Below are positions 35,701 to 47,539 of a stretch of DNA of 64,000 bases, piece by piece. The notes beneath the pieces were generated by a model that made no database searches, was not told the DNA's origin, and was given only the letters and a program-made list of their open reading frames with translations. Within the stretch, counting starts at the first letter, position 1; every line of letters starts with the position of its first letter. Origin of the DNA: Halichondria panicea (taxonomy: Eukaryota; Porifera; Demospongiae; Suberitida; Halichondriidae); assembly GCF_963675165.1 (NCBI RefSeq), contig NC_087386.1, positions 4,656,169 through 4,720,168 on the forward strand, in the 5' to 3' direction. A program made the translations under genes and the position numbers.

Positions 35701-36136
35701 TCTGAGCATACACCTTTATATACGTACCTACCCAACCTACATGTAGATTACACTCTGCTGTTCAACAGCTTTAATTAACTATAGCTGACGACATTGCTTT
35801 TGCTTTTAATTTAGTAAAAGCAATGTCCAGCACACTAGTACACGTACTGACAAAATGGAGAAATCTAACTAAAGCAGGCTGAGCTAGCTAGTTAGAATTG
35901 ATAATAACCACATGCACACTCACAGTATAGTAATATTAGACACATGCACACTCACTCACAGTAATATTAGACATGTCTTGATTTCTAGCGACTGAGGTGG
36001 ATAGCTGACGAGTAACTGGGTTCAAACTGCTGCTCTTTCCAGCTACGGCACCACACTTAAATCGCTTCAGAAACCTGCTGGTAAACACAAACTCCGGTGC
36101 AAACTTCAATTGTACAGAAGCTAGCCTTGAAAGCAT
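29752..36136 (-). CDS. KYAT3: Kynurenine-oxoglutarate transaminase 3-like, C-terminal exon not found
   Basis: PLP-dependent class I/II aminotransferase (kynurenine to kynurenate, cysteine-S-conjugate beta-lyase activity). Twelve exons join in frame: 36136-35960, 35607-35570, 35246-35195, 35026-34934, 34704-34627, 34567-34496, 34397-34311, 33914-33795, 31429-31309, 30789-30713, 30474-30258, 29879-29752. Exon 1 encodes a likely mitochondrial presequence ([12 protein letters not shown]..., rich in Arg/Ser). Family marks: [43 protein letters not shown] and SAGKTF with the PLP lysine. The frame leaves exon 12 at FTKWMMREK through a good GTGAGT donor, but the expected last 50-60 residues (SAFY/RFCF region) are not found before the NLR-B unit begins at 29607. 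The gene is either truncated by the duplication or its last exon lies beyond NLR-B. The IARS2 stop is 114 bp upstream of this ATG. Confidence 0.9.
32046..32969 (+). CDS. Seven-helix membrane protein nested in a KYAT3 intron
   Basis: Single uninterrupted ORF of 307 aa on the strand opposite to its host gene, inside the 2.4-kb intron between KYAT3 exons 8 and 9. Seven hydrophobic segments are visible: [110 protein letters not shown] and [18 protein letters not shown]. Extracellular-type loops contain Cys and NET/NVT sequons; the tail is short and basic ([10 protein letters not shown]). No GPCR DRY or NPxxY motif was seen, so the family is not recognised. The ATG at 32046 was chosen as the first in frame; an upstream 5' exon cannot be excluded. 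Confidence 0.75.
   Translation: MAISVLRESSAIANGNKNTEASAAIGIATYVIVVLIFCGFYSVMAIISLVSLYKKLDHVNRKKKITFKSITFSIQIVAAIFYLYGDNIFHLVRNARVLNCDETCVSDNETFAFLCLGVALIIFHIAPPMFEKCYKLIINEENVEVKSPWVLAVSMIAVIARIDMLYSVVFEKAHLQQDSCLVADVVSSWIFVVISVTFGSVAITVHCVHALRADRGKSPYLKPLAIFSLVTILLSFPLYILADNTQPLNHVFKCTNVTDEDNTKYIENVVRLGCNTLTLIVIASITIIFSCFSYRAKKSKAAQAIEM
35265..35508. repeat. Tandem duplication of about 120 bp in a KYAT3 intron
   Basis: The block GTTGTCATAGCGTACA...CCTAGCCGCCTATGCTGG occurs twice head to tail; the second copy also has three CCCTAA-type units (near 35405). It lies between exons 2 and 3. Confidence 0.9.
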
Positions 36137-36164
36137 CTTGTGACACTGTACTGATCGAGAGAGT

Positions 36165-36225
36165 GATTGTGGGGTTTTCCCTGTAACAAGGGCTGCGGTC
36201 AAGGGCTGAATAGGGAAAACCCCTT
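36165..36225. repeat. Hairpin between IARS2 and KYAT3
   Basis: GGGGTTTTCCCT near 36171 and AGGGAAAACCCC near 36212 form an inverted repeat in the short gap between the IARS2 stop (36251) and the KYAT3 ATG (36136). It lies in the KYAT3 5' leader or core promoter. Confidence 0.7.
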
Positions 36226-36250
36226 AAGAGTCACATGGTGTAACAAAATT

Positions 36251-39200
36251 CTACAAATCTCTTACTACACTGACACACCTCTCACACAAACAGTTCTCAG
36301 TTCTACTAGTGTACTTCCAGCATCTAGGACACTTGAAGTTTGTTGAGTCGGTACATACGGCTGTCGCTTGAACTTCGCACTCTTCTCCGTTGAAGTCCAC
36401 AGTTTCAGTAAGCGAATAACTTTGAGTAGCGTCTGTAATCTGATTGGTTGATAGAGTCATTCCGGAGACAATGAGAAGGTCTCTAAGAGTGAATTCCACA
36501 CTCTTGTTTGAAGACACCTCTTCGGCCTCATGTTCTGATAGCAGTGAGAAGAGAGAGGGCGAGTCGGTGGTAATATGCACACTCGCTTCCAATGAACTTC
36601 GAATGGCTTTCTCGCTTCTAGCAATGCCTAGTGCTTTGTTGCAAATGGCTCGAACTGATCGGATGACCTCGAACTCAGCAGCTAGGCGGGGTTGATTCCA
36701 CTCTGCGGGGGGTTCCGGCCACACACATTTGAACACACTCCCTGGGGGGGGGGTTAAGAAGGCACGAAAATATGAAGAGCACGTGCATGGAGAGGGCAAA
36801 CATGCACTGCATAGCTACAAGTGCTAAACACTTAGCACTACAGGAGCCTAAAGTACACGTAAGAGCCAACTGGTTTTAACAATACAGTAGGTTTTTAAAA
36901 GCATAATCAGCTTGTATTAACCTCACAAACGAAACTTGATATACGGAATTGCCATCTAGAAATGGGTATTATGCACAGACTCACCTTGCTCAAATGGGTA
37001 ATGTTGTGCCACCTCCTCGGCCAGATGGGGTACTATAGGAGCAATAGATGTCACCAGACCAGTCACTAGATGGTGGAGGGTGGTCAACACAGAGCGTCTC
37101 TTAATCATATCACGAGCATCACAGTATATTGTGTCTTTGATGATGTCATAGTAGAAAGCCGATAAGTCAGTCGTGATAAAATTTCCAAGAGTGTGATAAA
37201 TACGGGAAAAATTGAGAGATTCAAACGATTCCGTCGCAAGGCTGCAATGATTGGATAAAAGATGGAGAATATATTGATTCAGCCTTGCCAGTTGATCATA
37301 TGGTACAAGGTCACATTTAGGGTCAAATTCAGACAAATTTCCAAGCATAAATCGAACGCTGTTTCGTATCCTTTGAAGGGAGTCGCTCGTTTGTTGCAGT
37401 ATTTCATCACTGATGTTCACACCAGAGATATTAGAATAGTTGGTCGAAGCCACCCACAATCGAATCACATCTGCTCCAAATTGCTTTTTGTGCAGAATGT
37501 CCTCAGGGCTAACCACATTTCCGAGCGATTTTGACATTTTATTTCCTTTTCCATCGAGCACAAATCCGTGCGTAACAACCGATCGATAAGGGGCTTTGCA
37601 TTGAGCTGCAACGCTGGTGAGCAAGGAGGACTGGAACCACCCTCTGTGCTGATCAGACCCCTCTAAGTACATATCTGCCACACAATCTGTGTCTTTGAGT
37701 ACTGCGGCCCAGGACGATCCACTGTCAAACCAAACATCCATGGTATCAGACCCCTTGACAAAATCTTCAGCTTGAGAGCTAAACGAAGATGGGAGCAAGT
37801 CAGATATTGGCAGTCGCCACCAGCAATCGGAACCTTTTGCTCGAAACAGTTTCTCAATGTGTAGGATAGTTTCGTTGTTTAGCAATGTCTCTCCAGTGTG
37901 TTTGTGGTAGAAAATTGGCAGGGGCACTCCCCATACACGTTGTCGGGATATACACCAGTCATCTCTTGATTCTAGCATTGGTAGGAGGCGATTCTTCGAT
38001 GACTCAGGATGCATTTTGACTCCATCTACAGCAGATACAGCGTCTTCTTTGAGCTGTTTCACACTTGCAAACCACTGCTCAGTTGATCGAATAATAATAG
38101 GCTTTTTCGAACGCCAATCGTAAGGATATCGATGACTGTAGCTGTGCTTGTGTAAGAGGACGTCTTTGTCTGCAAGCTTCTCCAAAATCACTTTGTTGCC
38201 ATCTTCCAACACAAAAAGACCTTCAAAGTCAACACCAAGTTCAGAGGTATAATTGCCATGGTGGTCCACGTAGCAATCCAGGTTAAGACCATTTTGCACT
38301 CCTATCTGATAGTCTTCAAATCCATGTGCTGGTGCAGTGTGTACAAATCCAGTTCCCTCCGTTTCGGTCACATGAGCCCCAGGAAGAAATGGATGTGTTT
38401 TTCCACTCGACTCCAAAGGGTTGGTGTACTCAAGTCCTTGTAAATCTTTCCCCGAGACATTGGCAACAATTTCAGCTCCTTCCAAACTGGAACTTAATCG
38501 AGCCAGTGATGTTTTTCCCAGTAGGATACTTCTCTGATCTAGTGTATGCACAAGAGTGTAGGTGTGTTCTGGGTGATAACAGATTGCTTTATTTGCCAAT
38601 AGAGTCCAAGGGGTGGTGGTCCACACAGCTGCATACACAGCGGAATCGTCAGGAGCAATACCATCCACTACACTATTAAAGTTGGTCAGAGGAAAGAGGA
38701 CATAAACGGCTTGGCTAGTGTGTTCTTTGTATTCTAATTCGGCCTCGGCGAGGGCTGTTCCAGTTGAGGGAGACCAGTAGACAGGCTTGAACCCACGATA
38801 GATACATCCTCGCTTGTACATCTCATGAAATACCTGGAAAGAAAATTAACATAGATCTTACATGTGAACTAGAATCAAATTCTCACACAATAAAAATACA
38901 CCAAGACCCATACACATACTGTTAGAGTGTATACTCTTTCAATTAGAGTACAAAACGTGGATATGAAACTGTACCTTGATTTGGTCAGCTTCGTACTCGG
39001 GATCCATTGTAATGTAGGGGTTTTCCCAATCTCCAAGACAACCCCAGCGCTTGAACGCTTCTCTCTGAATGTTAATCGTCTTTTTGGCGAACTGAGCAGC
39101 TTTTGTGCGTATCTTAAGAGGAGAGAGCTCCTTCACGTCCAGATCTTTACAAGCTTTCAGTTCTATGGGCAGACCGTGGCAATCCCAACCTGGACGATAG

Positions 39201-39484
39201 TTGACTCTGTAACCTCGCATTAGTTTGTATCGGTTAATGAAGTCCTTGAGCACCTTGTTCAGTACATGACCCATGTGGGGATCACCATTTGCATAGGGTG
39301 GTCCATCATGCAGAGTGAATGTTCTATTAGAGTTTTCATGCCTTTCTTGCTGCCATTTGTAAAGATGATCAAATTTTGCAAGTCTTTGGATGGCAGGCTC
39401 TTGAGTGATGGGATTTGTTCGCAATGAGAACTTTGTCTTGGGCAGCAGGACTCGAAACTTATTCGCTTGTACTTGACTAGCCAT
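36251..39484 (-). CDS. IARS2: Isoleucyl-tRNA synthetase, mitochondrial
   Basis: Charges mitochondrial tRNA-Ile. Three exons, 39484-38975, 38833-36985 and 36741-36251, open after splicing, 949 aa. Class I signature HMGH at residues 70-73 (PPYANGDPHMGH), WDCHGLPIE, editing-domain TTTPWTLLANKA, KMSKS-loop GNKMSKSLGN near residue 600 and a C-terminal zinc-binding tail (CPRCW...CLCERC), which with the bacterial-like layout separates it from cytosolic IARS1. The N-terminus MASQVQANKFRVLLPKTKFS is basic and fits a short mitochondrial presequence. The ATG at 39484 is the first in frame. It is divergently paired with YPEL5 (168 bp between starts) and followed at 114 bp by KYAT3 on the same strand. Confidence 0.95.
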
Positions 39485-39652
39485 TTTGGAGACCACGTGG
39501 GTACAGAGGTCAAGGCCAAAGGCAAAGGTCGTTCTTTCTAATTAACCGTGTTTCACAGACCATAACAATCTCTGTAAAGCTCTGAGAATCTGAATCTTCA
39601 GTTTGACCGTAAGTTTGTGGAGTCTCTTTCTCTTTGTACAGTGAGTTTTGGT
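39485..39652. promoter_or_regulatory. Bidirectional promoter between IARS2 and YPEL5
   Basis: Only 168 bp separate the two start codons, so both core promoters must lie here or inside the first exons. No TATA box is evident. Inferred from gene layout alone. Confidence 0.6.
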
Positions 39653-41560
39653 ATGGGGAGGATATTTATTGATCACCCTGGCGGAACCAGAGTATATTCA
39701 TGCACCAACTGTGACACAGCCCTAACCAACCGCTCTGAACTAGTCTCAACGGTGAGTGTCAGTCATATCTACGGTGGCCCTGAGCGTTACTCTAAGTTGA
39801 CAGTTCACACTTGATAGTTCACGTTCGCAGTTGGTAGTTCGCAGTTGATAGTTGATAGTTCACGTTCGCAGTTGGTAGTTCGCAGTTGATAGTTGATAGT
39901 TCACGTTCGCAGTTGGTAGTTCGCAGTTGATAGTTGATAGTTCGCGTTCGCAGTTGGTAGTTCATACTTGGTAGTTCGTACTTGGCAGTTCATACTTGGT
40001 AGTTCGTACTTGGTAGTTCATGACCTTTGAACTTTAACGTTGCACTTCACTCTGAGTTAAAGATTCTTAACTGCCTCCATGATCCACTGCACCTAGCTAT
40101 TAAATGACGCGTACCCCTGTTCATGTTACTGACAGTGAGTAACCTGTTCATGTTACTGACAGTGAGTTTACTTGTTTTTTGTTTTTATGGTCGTGATGAG
40201 TTTACTCACTGTCAGTAACATGAACAGGGGTACGGGTAGCGGTAGTCATTTAATAGCTAGGTGCAGTGGATCATGGAGGCAGTTAAGAATCTTTAATAAG
40301 AATTAACTCGGAGTGAAGTGCAACGTTAAAGTTCAAAGGTCATGAACTACAAAGTACGAATTACCAAGTATGAACTGCCAAGTACGAACTACCAAGTATG
40401 AACTACCAACTGCGAACGCGAACTATCAACTATCAACTGCAAACTACCAACTGCGAACGTGAACTATCAAGTGTGAACTGTCAACTTAGAGTAACGCTCA
40501 GGGCCACCGTACATATCAGACGTTTAGTGAGTCAGCACATACCATTACGTGTTCTTGATTGTTACAGAGATTCACTGGAGCCACAGGACGGGCATTTCTA
40601 TTCAACAGAGTGTAAGAAATAGTCTAGACTTGTGTGTACGTGTAAACCCTCTGTAGTGCAGTGACGACCATGAAATTCATTTCTTACAGAGTTAACCTTC
40701 TCTTCAGTGAAGTAGAAAACAGGATAATGGTTAGTATATGAAAATTACAACTATTGTAAGCAGGGCTGCATTGAGGGGGGTAATTCGCCTCCCCTGGGAC
40801 AGTTTTCCTCCCTTAGGATATGGCAGATTCATTTGTACTGCTATAATTCTGATGTCTTCGCCCCTCCTACATTTTTAAATTGCCCAATTCTCCCCCCCCC
40901 CCCTGATACAAATCCTGGATGCAGCCCTGGTAAGTGTTGTTTTCTTTCTTTGCAGCTGACTGGTAGACATATTGTCAGAGATGTATCGTGTAAAAACTGT
41001 ACTACAAGACTTGGGTGGATCTACGTAAGTGAAAATCCTACAGTACATAATGTAATGTAGGTGCGGTTTTGTCATGGGTCGAGTTTGAGTAACATGTATC
41101 AGTTGTAAGAATCATGATGTAATTATTGTATTGTTGTGCAATGTACTCAGGAGTTTGCAACGGAAGACTCACAGAAATATAAGGTGGGTGTCATTTTTAC
41201 TACGCATTTCCAGTAGTAATTTGTTAGTGATGCATCCTATCAATGTGTTTCCCCACTACTCGATCCCTTCCCCCCCCCCCCCCTTGACTCTGACATTTTT
41301 GGCCCCGTACTTGGGGGATTTGATTTTGCCTTGCATACATGTGCAACCCATGTTGACCAGGGGGAATTGGAAGACAGAATCTCCCCAACCATAGGGAGTT
41401 TGACCCACCCCATGTTAGCCCTACCCCTCCTGGGGGGTAGGGGGAGTAGTGGGAAAACAAATTGATAGGTGCGTTACCAAGTTATCTCTTTCAGGAAGGG
41501 AGAGTCATCCTGGAGAGAGCACTCATCACTGAAAGTGAAGGCATCGAAGATGTCGAATGA
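39653..41560 (+). CDS. YPEL5: Yippee-like protein YPEL5
   Basis: Small zinc-binding protein of the Yippee/CULT fold; in animals it associates with the CTLH/GID E3 ligase (family knowledge). Six exons: 39653-39751, 40568-40611, 40690-40729, 40956-41024, 41151-41183, 41495-41560; 116 aa, close to the vertebrate length of about 121. Zinc ligands are CTNC (residues 18-21 region) and CKNC. Diagnostic stretches are [59 protein letters not shown] and VILERALI. All junctions are GT-AG and phases agree. Intron 1 is occupied by a large palindrome. Confidence 0.96.
39771..40511. repeat. 740-bp palindrome (fold-back element) in YPEL5 intron 1
   Basis: The left arm starts ACGGTGGCCCTGAGCGTTAC at 39771 and the right arm ends with its complement at 40510. 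Arms of about 310-370 bp include matching blocks of GTTCGCAGTTGGTA / TTGATAGTTGATAG tandem motifs, a TTAACTGCCTCCATGATCCA block and GTTCATGTTACTGACAGTGA near the tip (about 40140-40200). There is no ORF. It would form a long hairpin in the nascent transcript. Confidence 0.92.
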
Positions 41561-41828
41561 ACTTCATAGCTAGTTTTTAATCTTTCAATCATCACCATGC
41601 TTTTCAAGTTTGTGTTTTGTTCATCTGTCTATGATAATTATTGGTCTTTTGTCTAGGTCAGGGGTGGCTAGAGGGTGCGATACGAATCGTTACTACCGCA
41701 CTTTTCGAAAATAGGCCGCACATGATCATGTCTTGTACGCATGCGCTTGGCAGTCAGCATAGGGACCAGCTCCACCCTTTTATCTCCCTTTCTAGTGTGA
41801 AAAGTACCTGGGCTCTGCACAAATTAAA

Positions 41829-44800
41829 ATGGGTTTCAAGGTGACTGAAAAAAGAGAATTGATGTTCTACTTGTTCATCCTTTGCTTGTCTGGTATCAGT
41901 GAGGTCTCTAGTCAAAATGGAGGTATGATTATGGTCATAATTATTATATAAGGTCAAGGAGAGAAAGTGAGTTGATTCCTCCTTCCTATTCACAGCACCT
42001 CCTCCACCTCCTCCACCTCCACCTCCAGGAGCTACCTGTCCCAACACATGCAGCTGTCTGAATACCTCTTTTGTACTCTGTTCTGGAGAAGACAGAATTC
42101 AAGAACTGTAAGTATAACACCTCACTCAGTATTCCAATATTCATACTGTTAATGGGGTTGATTAGTACTGTGTATTGTGTTAATACTTCACACCTTATAA
42201 ACTCTTGCATATACCTAGAATGTTTTGGGAGCATCAAACGTATGTGAACTTTGCGAGGGTTGATCAATTCGCAACAATAAAATTGTAAAACACTATAGTA
42301 AAGAGGCATGATCCTTAGATCGCAAAGGGTCAATTTCTACGCTGATCATGATTTGGCTCGATACTAGTAATAACTGTGTACTAGATTTCGAATGTGTACA
42401 GCTATAAATCTCAGTGACGGAGTGCATGTGTTGACTTATGTAGTGCCTGTGTACATAAAAATGGCTGGATCTAAAAGGAGGGTGTAATTGCGAGCGCGTA
42501 GCATGAATTTTGTTGGGTGGCCACGCCCCCTTTTTGGGCCCATGTGATGTGATGTGATTAATATTTGATCATAAAAAGGTGCTGCATGGACTTGCATGTC
42601 AGGACGTAGTATACTGGGCAAAGTCATTCTTCTTGTATGTAAAATTTATGTGCAAACTTCTGTATGATTTGTCTGGATGCAACGGTTTTTCACAATATAT
42701 AGTCCCAGTGTATACTCATTAATTGCTAGCCCACTCAATTGATTTGGACTTGGCACCATTTAGCTAGCTAAACTTGTTCCCAGGGCATCCTAGTGGCTGC
42801 CATGCACTAGTTACTTACCAGTTACCCATGCAGTGACTGTCTAGGCATTGTTCATGAGGGGTATACGGGTGGAGCTGGAGCTGCAGTGCAGTGCTGGTTT
42901 TAACTTGACCACTGGATTAGGTCTGGTCTTGTAAACCCCCTCCTTGGCCTTATTGCATTCTCAGCAAAAATAAAATGCTTAGCTAGCTGCTATAAAAGTG
43001 TTGGTTGTTATGCCTCGAGGCGTAGCCGCACGAGGGATACGGTAAAGCTGACTGTGTGTGTGTCTGTCTGTGTGTGTGTGTGTGTATTCCAGCTATAACT
43101 GCTCAACGGTTACAATGCGACGAAAACTAACAGCTTCTATAGGCTTCTAGCCACGTTCTCTTGGATTTTGATTCGTGGATTAGCAAACTAAAGCTTCTTT
43201 CTCGAGTTATGGCTAGTTTGACTCACATTGAAGGCTGTTGCAGTCTCTTCAGAATCTTTCATAGCATCATCTGTCCGCACAAACTTTCTATTCAACATAT
43301 GAGTTAGCCTTGCACTAAAGCGCTAGCTTTTTGTTAGCTACAATACTCAGAAAATATCTGTTAAAACAGCTAGCTAGCAGTACAGTAGCCATTTGTAAAA
43401 TTGATCTCTTTGGACACACCCTTTAATTATTCCTGTGGATGTAATGCGCATGCGCGCTCATTCCCCATGTGTGAGAAAATAATATCCAAGATCCAGATCC
43501 AGATCCTCCTGGCAGAATCATCTTTGTCTTGAGGGCCTGGTAAGCCACAAAACACTACCATATAACAATATAGATAACAATATGCATGTACACAGGTCTT
43601 TTCTTCTTAGATATTATATACACTGAACTACAGATCCTGGAAGAATCAATTTTCTTCTTTCTTGATGTCCTGGTAAGCCACATAATACAAAAAATAATAA
43701 CTTACAATAGATGCATGTAAATAAGTCTTTTCTTCTCAGTGACTTTATATAGATAAGCTAACTTTAGTATAAAATTCATTATAGATAACACTCTAATACT
43801 TTTGAGCGAAAGCAAAAACATGGCGAGAGGCATTAGCACAGCGCCAGCTTGAACACTAGTTTATATATAGCTAGCTTGAACATGCAGAAATGACAATATA
43901 CAAGCTTAAATTGCGGTACTCATGCAGCGTCATCAATGTGGATATTTTGTTTGTGGCTGCAAATTGGCGCTAAGTGCTAATTATTGCACTTTTCTTCCAT
44001 TCAGTTCGTTCGAGAGGATGGGATTAAATGAAGTACCAATATTCACTGGAAAATATCCTCACTTGATCACCATGTAAGGAGGAGTAAAATCGGAACATGA
44101 ATAATTCTAAAAATGGGACACTGTATGTATACATGTATATGTACATGTATATGTACATGCATATCAGCTAATTTAAACAGTCTTTTTCAAGATTCCACTG
44201 TACACTTTTGTATTTAACTAAGTAGCCATCACTGTCTTTTCTTGATTGCCATTAGTGATCTGGGTGATAATCGAATTGAGAGAATCCGTGAAAGATCACT
44301 TGGTTCAGACCAAACACCAATGCTCCGAGAAATGTAAGTACACTACAATGGAATGCTCTATCTATATTTTATGTTATCCTATACAGTATTCTCAGTAACA
44401 ACAGAATCAGCAATATTGAGAAGGACGCTTTTGCTGGTTTGCTAGTAACTATGTACGTACGTTGTAGTTAATTAATACAGTACATTATGACCTGTTTTTT
44501 TGCAGTGACTTGGCATCAAACCAACTGAATAAATTCAGTTTTTCACCATATACAAGAGTTCAACAAACTTTGGAATTATTGTGAGCATACGTACATGCAT
44601 GCATTTATATACTGCTAGAAATAAATAATGTTTAGTATTTTCCCGTTAAAAGCATTTCGGTGGTGGGGTATATTGTAATCATTTTGTGAAAAGACCACAT
44701 ATATAATTGTAGTCTCCATACAGAAACCTTAGAGAGAACAGAATACGTGAGTTCCGCTTCAACACAACATTTTTCAATGGTACAAATAACTTTCCCAATC

Positions 44801-47539
44801 TGATACTGTGAGTTATAATATGTATGCAGTTGACTCGATCATGATACCTTTAACTTAGTGTGCATCTGTATCATATTTAATATCTGTATACAGTGTGATA
44901 TTGATAGTATATACATATACATATTATACAGGATGTGATTACAAATAACAGTTAAACATGGTGGCTATAATTATAGAGATAGAACAAAATGAGAATAAAC
45001 TGGCTAACTATATATACCGGTATAAAACACTGATAGAACAATCAGGTCCATATAAATCTGTGCTTGCTAAAAAAACGAATTATACACGGACACCTGACCG
45101 TGAAACATCAAGATCCATGCACTGCTTCCTTGACTTGTACAACTCTTGCCCTTAGGAGATGCGCCCTATAGGCTCCAGTTGTAGTTGTATTAGCTGCATG
45201 TACAGCCTTCATGCATGAGTAACTATAGCCTCGATTCCAGGCCGCTGAGAAAGGCCCACTATTCAAGGGGCTGGAGTCGAGGCTAGAGTAACTATTTTAC
45301 TTCATGCCTCATAAAATTACTCATTTAGGGACATATCAGACAACCCTATTGAGTGTGAAAGCATTACACCATCTGAGTTGCCCTTCATTCCTCTTTGTGA
45401 GCCCTTTTTTGAGTCATTTCAGCAAACACAAGCAGAATGTGTGGACTCAGAATCCACACTCGCAGATATATGTTCCTGTAAGTTGTGCGGCATGCATGAG
45501 TGTGCTGCTAAGGACATATTGTGGTATATAAGTTATATACTGGTCATCTACTGTGTGTGTATGTACATTGTATATAAATAGCTGCCTTATAGAGTTGACC
45601 GAGATTGATTCATCTGTGTATTGTGTAGGGAATGTGTATTCTCGTAATTAATTCTCAATATAAGTATATTGGTGGATATCCGAGCTCGATACTGCCATGC
45701 ATGGAACTATCTGTACTATATTAGAAACAGCCTCGTCCATTGCAGTGTTCACTAATGACAATGATAATGGAGGAGAAGACACTGATGATAATACTGACAA
45801 CGACAATGATGAGGATAGAGACGACAACATGCCAGAAAGACCAACCACCCCAGATCCAAATTCAGACTCCTCTCTAGGGATTATTATTGGTTCATCTGTT
45901 GGAGTCCCAGTGGTTCTCATAGTACTGCTCGTAATGTTCCTCGTTCTCATGTTCATCTGGAGGTCCAAAACGTGGTATGTATACTCGAGGGGGGGGCTAA
46001 CAGGGGAGGTTGGTAAATTGATTGAGCATATTTTGATGCACTGCATGCTGACAGCCTCCATGGAGCCTCATGCACCTCTACAGTACTCTAGATACTTCTC
46101 TAGATACTCCTCTATTGTCTTATACCTAGGCCGCTGTACAATATACACAGTACATGAACTAGTGGAACATAGTACGTAGCTATGTATATAATGATATACA
46201 AGCTGTTATGTTTTCAGGGAGAGAAAGTTCCAAGACGTTACAGAGGCTCAAGTGGAGGCTACTTTCAGACTAAGCCACACTATGCGAGCTCAGTAAGTCT
46301 TTAATGTGAGAAATGAGAACTCTTGCATGTGCAATAGCATTGAAAGTGACTTATAGGATTTCTATATATAGAAACATCAAAAATACATGCAGCTAACCAA
46401 TTATACATGACCAATGCACTGATATATAGGTGCTGAAATAATATGCACAGCATCATAATTACGTGTATTCCCTTCTCTTAATACCTGGCCTAGGGACCCA
46501 TATTCCGCAGACCCTCGATATGCCACAAGGCCAATCAAAACCATAAAGTTTCCCCCTGATCCACTATCCCCATACTTCAATCCCCTTACCCCATTCCCCG
46601 GTCCCTCATCAACCATCTTCCTCCCTGATACTGACACGGAGGATATGTATTCGTCAATTGATACGAGGCCACTCCCTGCTGTACCACCTCAAGAGTCTGA
46701 TTATGAGGACGGATACATACTGACGGTGGCATCTGCACCACGACGAGATGTGCTGCCTGGAATTGTTATTGGTAAGCAGTCTGTTTATTAGAAGGATATA
46801 TATACATTACTGTAACAGTGAAAACTGGATGCATGCATGTTACCACAATCATGTATAATAGTCTGGTCAACATCATTATGTGATCACAGATACGTATAGC
46901 AAATTATTAAAGTATGCGTTTGTTTTGCTTATCCAAACATAATGGGGACATCCAAGTTAAGTCATGTTTCATGCTTTTGTCACCGCTGCACTTTCCTTGT
47001 TTCTTTAACTCTTGTCTTATACCCATGCACTGCTGGTCTTCCCCACGAGTTTCACAGCAATCATTGTACTAATTATGTAGACAGTGCATTATTATAATTA
47101 TAGTGCAGTGCATTTGATTACTTTTGCAGCCAAACGAAGAGAAAAGGAAGCAGAGAGACTGTCTTTGTATCCAGCACCAGTACTAAAATCAAAACAAAAA
47201 GATCTCATTCCATCTACTTCCTCTGATTCTGAAACAGAAATTGAACATGATGTTCCATTCTCCCACCAACTCAACACTGGTAGTGGCTTTGGTACTGAGA
47301 ATACACTTCCTATTTCTGAGCAGAATATTGGGGTCACTGTGAGCGAAGAAAAGGATATGCAAACGCTCGGCAAAGACCAAATTCAAGGTGATGAAGTGCA
47401 AGCCCTGAGTAGAATGGATGGCGACAGGGGTAAAGAGAATCCAACACCAAACGGGGAGTTGCTATCTGATGTGGATAATGGCAGCAGAGATGTTGTGTGT
47501 GGAGAACAAGAAGATGTATATCTGTCTATTGTTCAGTAA
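41829..47539 (+). CDS. Single-pass LRR receptor with long cytoplasmic tail
   Basis: Twelve exons: 41829-41922, 41996-42107, 44005-44073, 44256-44333, 44387-44452, 44506-44580, 44724-44807, 45329-45477, 45746-45974, 46218-46292, 46494-46771, 47130-47539; 572 aa with all phases consistent. Order: signal peptide (MFYLFILCLSGISEVSS), polyproline, LRRNT cysteines (CPNTCSCL), five LRR exons each starting at phase 2 (DLGDNRIERI, ILSNNRISNI, LRENRIREF), a Cys-containing cap (NPIECES...CEP...ADICS), an acidic Asp/Asn-rich stalk, a TM helix (GVPVVLIVLLVMFLVLMFIW) and a tail of about 250 aa with YEDGYILTV and a C-terminal EDVYLSIVQ. Extracellular recognition with tyrosine-based signalling is inferred. 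There is no TIR or kinase domain. Intron 2 holds a repeat copy. Confidence 0.85.
43010..43870. mobile_element. Second copy of the NLR-B intron insertion family (inverted, deleted)
   Basis: Starts GCCTCGAGGCGTAG, then follows the reverse complement of about 28300 back to 27930 (GCTCAACGGTTACAATGCGA; TTGATCTCTTTGGACACACC), and ends with the reverse complement of 25780-25840 (CTTTTGAGCGAAAGCAAAAA). The central 2 kb of the copy in NLR-B is missing. Located in intron 2 of the LRR receptor. Confidence 0.8.
45226..45285. repeat. Short AGCCTCGA hairpin element
   Basis: TAGCCTCGATTCCAG at the left and CTGGAGTCGAGGCTA at the right, 60 bp overall. Same family as 47799-47858 and related to 57963-58093. 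Confidence 0.8.

Noticed and set aside
44958..45155. Extra LRR exon between 44807 and 45329
   Set aside because: The ORF has no LRR pattern and no phase-2 acceptor/donor pair; direct joining of 44807 to 45329 keeps frame.
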